Shown: one piece after another, positions 40,247 through 44,170 of the stretch
Numbering within the stretch: the first letter of the stretch is position 1
How the letters are laid out: every line of letters begins with the position of its first letter
NCBI GenBank assembly: GCA_902801755.1
Contig: CADCJM010000033.1
Coordinates: 1 to 44,170, forward strand
Length of the DNA: 44,170 bases
Reading direction: 5' to 3'
Source of the DNA: Oscillospiraceae bacterium
GTDB lineage: Bacteria > Bacillota > Clostridia > Saccharofermentanales > Saccharofermentanaceae
Translations under genes and position numbers: made by a program
Notes under the pieces: generated by a model
Told to the model about the DNA's origin: nothing
What the model saw: the letters and a program-made list of their open reading frames with translations, nothing else
The model's database searches: none

Positions 40247-42772
40247 ATGTTAACTTGTTTTTCAACACTCGCTTGTCCTGATTTTTCCTGGCAGGAAATC
40301 TATTCAATGGCAAAGGACTTCAATTTCAATGGTATTGAGATCAGAGGCCTTGGCCAGGATATCTTCTCAGTTAAGGCTCCGCCGTTTACTGAGGCAAATC
40401 TCCCTAAGACAGTAGCAAAGCTTAAGGAATTGAAGCTTACTATCCCTTGTCTTTCATCAGGCGAGCCTGTTAACGATCTGGCTACCAAGGATAAGGCGAT
40501 CGCTGAGATCAGAGCATACATTGAGCTCGCAAACAAGCTCGGCACATCCTATATCCGTGTTCTCGGCGACAGGAATCCCGCACCTGAGAGGGAGATCGAT
40601 GACGAAGTCGTTATCTCTATCATGAAGGAGCTCGTTCCTTACGCAGAAGAAATGAACGTCACTTTGCTTCTTGAGACAAACGGTGTTTACGCCGATACCA
40701 AGAGACTTAAGAGAGTCCTTGATGCCATCGGTTCACGTAAGGCAGCTGCCCTCTGGGATATGCATCACCCTTACAGATTCATGGGCGAGTCTCCTGAAGA
40801 AACAGTTAATAACTTAGGCGAATATATTAAGCACGTTCACGTTAAGGACTCCGTCATGGAGGACGGTAAGGTCTGCTACAAGCTCATGGGTTCAGGTGAC
40901 ATGCCGCTCAAGGCAATGTTCGATGCTCTCACATCGATCGATTACCTTGGCTATGTATCACTCGAGTGGGTATACAGATGGTCCAAGAACTTGGACAGCG
41001 CCGGTATCGTAGTTCCCCAGTTCGCAAGCTACATGGAGACATACCGTCCGAAGCAGAAGTTAGAGCTTCAGATGGATACAAGGGGCACCGGTTACTATCC
41101 CTGGCCAAAGGAGACATTGATCGACCTCACATTCCCGGATGTATTGGATAAGATCTGTGAGCTCTTCCCGAACCAGTATGCTTTCAGATATACAGAATTA
41201 GACTACACACGTACATATCCTGAATTCAGGGACGACGTAGACAACCTTGCACGCGCATTCCTCGCAATGGGCTGCAAGAAGGGTGACCACATCGCCATCT
41301 GGGCTACTAACGTTCCCCAGTGGTATCTGACATTCTGGGCAGCTACAAAGATCGGCTGCGTACTCGTTACAGTCAACACAGCTTACAAGATCCATGAGAT
41401 CGAGTATCTTTTGAGACAGTCCGACACTTGCACACTCGTCATGATCGACAAGTACAAGGACTGCGATTATCTCCAGATCATCAACGAGATCTGCCCTGAA
41501 TTGAAGGATTCCGAACCCGGCAAGCTCGAAGCAGCCAGACTTCCTGTCTTAAAGAACGTTATCACTTGTGAATCCCACGTTCCCGGATGCTTCCACTGGG
41601 ATGAGCTTCCCGCTTTGGCAGAGAAGGTAAGTGTTGCCGACGTTGAAAAGATTCGCCGCACAATTGATAAGCACGATGTCTGCAACATGCAGTATACATC
41701 CGGCACAACAGGATTCCCTAAGGGCGTTATGCTCACACACTACAACGTAGTTAACAACGGTAAGGCGATCGGCGACTGCATGGATCTGTCTTCCTTCGAC
41801 CGCATGATGATCCAGGTTCCTATGTTCCACTGCTTCGGCATGGTTCTCGCCATGACAGCATCCGTAACTCACGCAGTTACAATGTCACCTATCACTGCTT
41901 TCTCACCTCGAAAAGGTCTTAACTGCATCAACCAGGAGAAGATCACATGCTTCCACGGCGTTCCGACAATGTTTATAGCCATGCTCGGCCACGAGAACTT
42001 CCCGAAGACTGACTTCTCACACATGAGAACAGGCATCATGGCAGGTTCGCCTTGCCCGATCAAGACAATGGAAGAAGTCATCGAGAAGATGCACATGCCT
42101 GAGATCGTTATCACATACGGTCAGACTGAGGCTTCTCCTGCAACAACGATGAGTAAGACAACAGACACTATCGAGCAGAGAGTTAATACTGTAGGACCTT
42201 CCATCTTCGGCGTTGAGACTAAGATCGTCGATCCTGAGACAGGCGAGGAGCTCCCTGACGGTGTTCCCGGCGAGTTCTGCGCACGTGGTTACAACATCAT
42301 GAAGGGTTACTACAAGATGCCCGAAGCAACAGCTGCAGCTATCGATGAAGACGGCTGGCTCCACTCCGGCGACCTGGCTCTCAAGAGACCCGAAGACGGT
42401 TATTACAAGATCACCGGCCGTATCAAGGACATGATCATCCGTGGCGGCGAAAATATCTACCCCAAGGAGATCGAAGACTTCCTTTACACACATCCCAAGA
42501 TCCAGGACGTACAGGTAATCGGTGTTCCTGACGCTGACTACGGTGAAGAGATCCTCGCAGCAGTAGTTCTTAAGCCCGGCGAAGAGTCATCCGAAGAAGA
42601 GATCAAGGAATATGTTAAGACTCACATGGCTAAGCATAAGATCCCCAGATACGTTGACTTCGTTGAAGGCTTCCCGATGAATGCGGCAGGCAAGATCCTC
42701 AAGTACAAGATGAGGGAAGAGGCAGTCGAGAGACACGGCCTTGAGAATGCAAACAAGATCGTAACAGCTTAA
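40247..42772 (+). CDS. Fusion of sugar-phosphate isomerase-like TIM barrel and acyl-CoA synthetase
   Basis: 841 residues. Residues 1 to about 265 are a xylose-isomerase-like/AP-endonuclease-2 barrel: FNFNGIEIRGLG, metal-ligand regions LLLETNG, LWDMHHPYR and HVHVKD, and the last strand GYVSLEWVYRW. Residues about 285-841 are a complete acyl-CoA synthetase with TSGTTGFPKGV (from Thr484), YGQTEASP, HSGDLA, GRIKDMIIRGGENIYPKEIE and the A10 lysine in NAAGKILK. The synthetase half resembles medium/long-chain fatty acyl-CoA ligases. What links a sugar isomerase-like barrel to acyl activation is unknown. It is a single-gene unit between strong promoter and terminator signals. Confidence 0.88.
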   Translation: MLTCFSTLACPDFSWQEIYSMAKDFNFNGIEIRGLGQDIFSVKAPPFTEANLPKTVAKLKELKLTIPCLSSGEPVNDLATKDKAIAEIRAYIELANKLGTSYIRVLGDRNPAPEREIDDEVVISIMKELVPYAEEMNVTLLLETNGVYADTKRLKRVLDAIGSRKAAALWDMHHPYRFMGESPEETVNNLGEYIKHVHVKDSVMEDGKVCYKLMGSGDMPLKAMFDALTSIDYLGYVSLEWVYRWSKNLDSAGIVVPQFASYMETYRPKQKLELQMDTRGTGYYPWPKETLIDLTFPDVLDKICELFPNQYAFRYTELDYTRTYPEFRDDVDNLARAFLAMGCKKGDHIAIWATNVPQWYLTFWAATKIGCVLVTVNTAYKIHEIEYLLRQSDTCTLVMIDKYKDCDYLQIINEICPELKDSEPGKLEAARLPVLKNVITCESHVPGCFHWDELPALAEKVSVADVEKIRRTIDKHDVCNMQYTSGTTGFPKGVMLTHYNVVNNGKAIGDCMDLSSFDRMMIQVPMFHCFGMVLAMTASVTHAVTMSPITAFSPRKGLNCINQEKITCFHGVPTMFIAMLGHENFPKTDFSHMRTGIMAGSPCPIKTMEEVIEKMHMPEIVITYGQTEASPATTMSKTTDTIEQRVNTVGPSIFGVETKIVDPETGEELPDGVPGEFCARGYNIMKGYYKMPEATAAAIDEDGWLHSGDLALKRPEDGYYKITGRIKDMIIRGGENIYPKEIEDFLYTHPKIQDVQVIGVPDADYGEEILAAVVLKPGEESSEEEIKEYVKTHMAKHKIPRYVDFVEGFPMNAAGKILKYKMREEAVERHGLENANKIVTA

Positions 42773-42811
42773 AAACGTCAGCAAGATTGTTAGAGACTAA
42801 AACTAATTCAG

Positions 42812-42843
42812 GAGGTTGTCAGAGATGGCAACCTCTTTTATTT
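42812..42843 (+). terminator. Intrinsic terminator after the fusion gene
   Basis: GAGGTTGTC (42812-42820) pairs with GGCAACCTC (42827-42835, one G-T pair) around a 6-base loop, followed by TTTTATTTT. Confidence 0.9.
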
Positions 42844-42882
42844 TGATCTTTAAGACGATCCCCAAATAGTATTCCCAATCCC

Positions 42883-43103
42883 TATAATCGAACTATCAGT
42901 TCGATTTTGTCGGTTTTGGCTCAAATTCACTATAATCGAACTACCAGTTCGATTTTGTCGGTTTTAGCTCAAAACTCCACATAATCGAATTTCCAGTCCG
43001 CTTTTGTTAGTTATAGTTCAAAACTCCCTATAATCGAACTATCAGTTCGATTTTGTCGGTTTTAGCTCAAAAACACTGAAAATCGAACTGCCAGTATGAT
43101 ATT
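42883..43103. repeat. 48-49-bp tandem repeat array with a palindrome in each unit
   Basis: Units start at 42883, 42931, 42980 and 43029, with a partial fifth at 43078. Units 1, 2 and 4 contain AATCGAACT-(ATC/ACC)-AGTTCGATT, a perfect 9-base-arm hairpin; unit 3 and the partial unit are degenerate. Most of the full units then carry a GTTTTAGCTCAAAAC-like mini-hairpin. The flanking bases are also repeated, so there are no unique spacers. No gene overlaps the array. Confidence 0.9.
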
Positions 43104-43134
43104 AGGGAATTAGAAGGGTGTTCAAAAAATCTTT

Positions 43135-43186
43135 TTCTACAAATGTAGAACAACCACTTCTCAATTAAAGCTTTTAATGTTAATAT
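43135..43186 (+). promoter_or_regulatory. Operator-like dyad TTCTAC-AAAT-GTAGAA with candidate promoter
   Basis: The perfect 16-base dyad (43135-43150) contains TACAAATGTA, the TACA-N2-TGTA pattern bound by CopY/BlaI-type repressors. A weak promoter follows: TTCTCA (43158-43163), 17 bases, TAATAT (43181-43186). No such repressor is encoded in the window. Confidence 0.4.
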
Positions 43187-43225
43187 TCTTATCAGGAATA
43201 TTTTACTTAATAAGGGATGGCTTTT

Positions 43226-43657
43226 ATGGATATTCGCAAGATCGTTTTGATGCTTGGCGCATTACTGTCAGGTATCTGTCAGTTTATTCCGTTATACACG
43301 CTGACTGTTACAGGTTTTATCTATCAGAAAGATACAGTGGCTCTTTTTCCGTCGATACTGTCTTTTGTAATTCTTGGCGCTGATATAATGATCATCATCG
43401 GAACGTTTATCTCTAATAAGAAGATCTATATCATCTGTTCAATTATCAGTATTATTTCGACTATTTCGGCGCTTATCAGAGTGCAGCTAAGTAAAGGAAG
43501 TTCTGCCTCGATGGGAGCAATCACTAATTCATATATGTCAGGGATCGTCGGACCGACTATGTATCAGATCGAAGATGGTCCGGCAATGGTTTTGCTCATT
43601 ATAGCTATTATTGTTATCGGTGCCGGCATGGTATGGAATGCGGTAAATGATGACTAA
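43226..43657 (+). CDS. Four-helix membrane protein, first of a paralogous pair
   Basis: The start is ATG 43226 (MDIRKIVLMLGALLSG). AATAAGGG lies nine bases upstream, exactly as AATAAGGGAGG precedes the next gene; an earlier ATG (43217) overlaps that spacing. The 143 residues have about four hydrophobic segments (5-25, 43-62, 66-88, 118-138). Between the third and fourth is a Gly/Ser-rich loop ending YQIEDGPAM. The product aligns along its length with the gene at 43715. I do not recognise a family; a small integral membrane protein of unknown role is all that can be said. Confidence 0.75.
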   Translation: MDIRKIVLMLGALLSGICQFIPLYTLTVTGFIYQKDTVALFPSILSFVILGADIMIIIGTFISNKKIYIICSIISIISTISALIRVQLSKGSSASMGAITNSYMSGIVGPTMYQIEDGPAMVLLIIAIIVIGAGMVWNAVNDD

Positions 43658-43714
43658 CCGTAGCTTTTAATGATAAATTTTAAGTGTTTCACATTCGAAT
43701 AAGGGAGGTTATTT

Positions 43715-44155
43715 ATGAGTATTCGAAGAATTATTTTGATGATCGGTGCGATACTGTCAGGAATAGCAGTTTTCGTGCCTATGTACATGGTGCAGGTCAA
43801 CCATCAGACCGTTAAGGACGGTGTGGTCAACATCATGTCTTCACCGATCTATGCCATTCTTATCCTGGTCGCTGACCTGGTTATCATCGGTGGTGCGATC
43901 GTAGGTCTTAAGAAGGCTTATGTTATCTCATCGCTGGTCAGCATTGGTGTGTCGGCTTCAGCGCTCTGGAACTTCATGGTCAGCCAGGAAGCTTCAAAGG
44001 CGATCGTCGGTATGACCGGAAGCCTTATGAGTTCTCTTGGCGGCGGCAACTATAACTACACTATCGAAGATGGTCCGGCAATGATCATCATGATGCTCGC
44101 TATGGTAGTTATACTTTTCTCAATGCTTTGGTGTGCTTTCGCAGAAGAGTCCTGA
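43715..44155 (+). CDS. Four-helix membrane protein, second of a paralogous pair
   Basis: 146 residues after a strong AAGGGAGG ribosome site. Shared landmarks with the upstream copy are the start (SIRRIILMIGAILSG versus DIRKIVLMLGALLSG), FVPMYMVQV versus FIPLYTLTV, and YTIEDGPAMIIMMLAMV versus YQIEDGPAMVLLIIAII. About four membrane segments are predicted by eye, with a soluble loop (about residues 88-118) rich in Ser/Gly before the EDGPAM motif. The conserved EDGPAM before the last helix is the most specific feature of both proteins. Tandem duplication is clear; function is unknown. Confidence 0.75.
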   Translation: MSIRRIILMIGAILSGIAVFVPMYMVQVNHQTVKDGVVNIMSSPIYAILILVADLVIIGGAIVGLKKAYVISSLVSIGVSASALWNFMVSQEASKAIVGMTGSLMSSLGGGNYNYTIEDGPAMIIMMLAMVVILFSMLWCAFAEES

Positions 44156-44170
44156 GCATAAAAGAGAATA

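Noticed and set aside
42883..43103. CRISPR array
   Set aside because: Regular spacing and palindromes suggested it, but the whole 48-49-bp unit is repeated with no unique spacers, and no cas genes are present.

Overview
The window reads as a chromosomal segment of an anaerobic Bacillota bacterium, most likely a gut or rumen Clostridia relative. The support is purine-rich Shine-Dalgarno sites (GGAGG) before most genes, moderate GC, BspA-type leucine-rich surface protein, a DegV/DAK2 fatty-acid kinase pair and a GlpA-like/FAD oxidoreductase/DUF1667 trio. No rRNA, tRNA, IS element or CRISPR array was seen. Almost every gene is on the + strand.

Region 1 (1-25792) is a large cell-surface polysaccharide locus. 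It opens with the 3' end of a Stealth-type hexose-1-phosphate transferase, a GT2 enzyme, a Wzy-like polymerase/ligase and an AraC regulator. A complete fructose-6-P to GDP-L-fucose route follows (manA, a phosphohexomutase, manC, gmd, fcl) with a GT-B glycosyltransferase. Next is a phosphonate module (10901-16668): a three-domain fusion (nucleotidyltransferase, HxGH cytidylyltransferase, phosphonoacetaldehyde-reductase-like Fe-ADH), a winged-helix/LicC-like nucleotidyltransferase fusion, a PhnW-like transaminase, and PEP mutase fused to a second HxGH cytidylyltransferase. Then come a polyprenyl-phosphate sugar-1-P transferase, a glycerol-3-phosphate-type oxidation trio, and a GT2 / LicD / TarI-IspD-like / SDR / LicD set. 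The likely product is a fucose-containing exopolysaccharide carrying phosphonate and possibly polyol-phosphate groups, added from CMP/CDP-activated donors by LicD enzymes. Phosphonopyruvate decarboxylase, expected between PEP mutase and the two phosphonoacetaldehyde enzymes, is absent from the window.

Region 2 (25793-30883) holds a minus-strand zinc-ribbon membrane protein, a secreted BspA-like protein followed by a 40-residue peptide gene, a small DUF3592-like membrane protein, a protein with PD-(D/E)XK nuclease hallmarks, and a GC-rich 64-bp tandem repeat directly after that gene.

Region 3 (30884-42772) is lipid and envelope metabolism: a membrane-anchored GT2, an HSL-type esterase, an acyl-adenylate ligase with an ACP domain but no recognisable ATP-binding loop, a tandem LPLAT acyltransferase, a FakB/DegV protein, an alpha/beta hydrolase, a FakA/DAK2 protein, and an unusual fusion of a sugar-phosphate isomerase-like TIM barrel to an acyl-CoA synthetase.

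Region 4 (42773-44170) contains a strong terminator, a 48-49-bp tandem array of palindromes, a TACA-AA-TGTA operator-like dyad and two tandem paralogous membrane proteins of unknown function.
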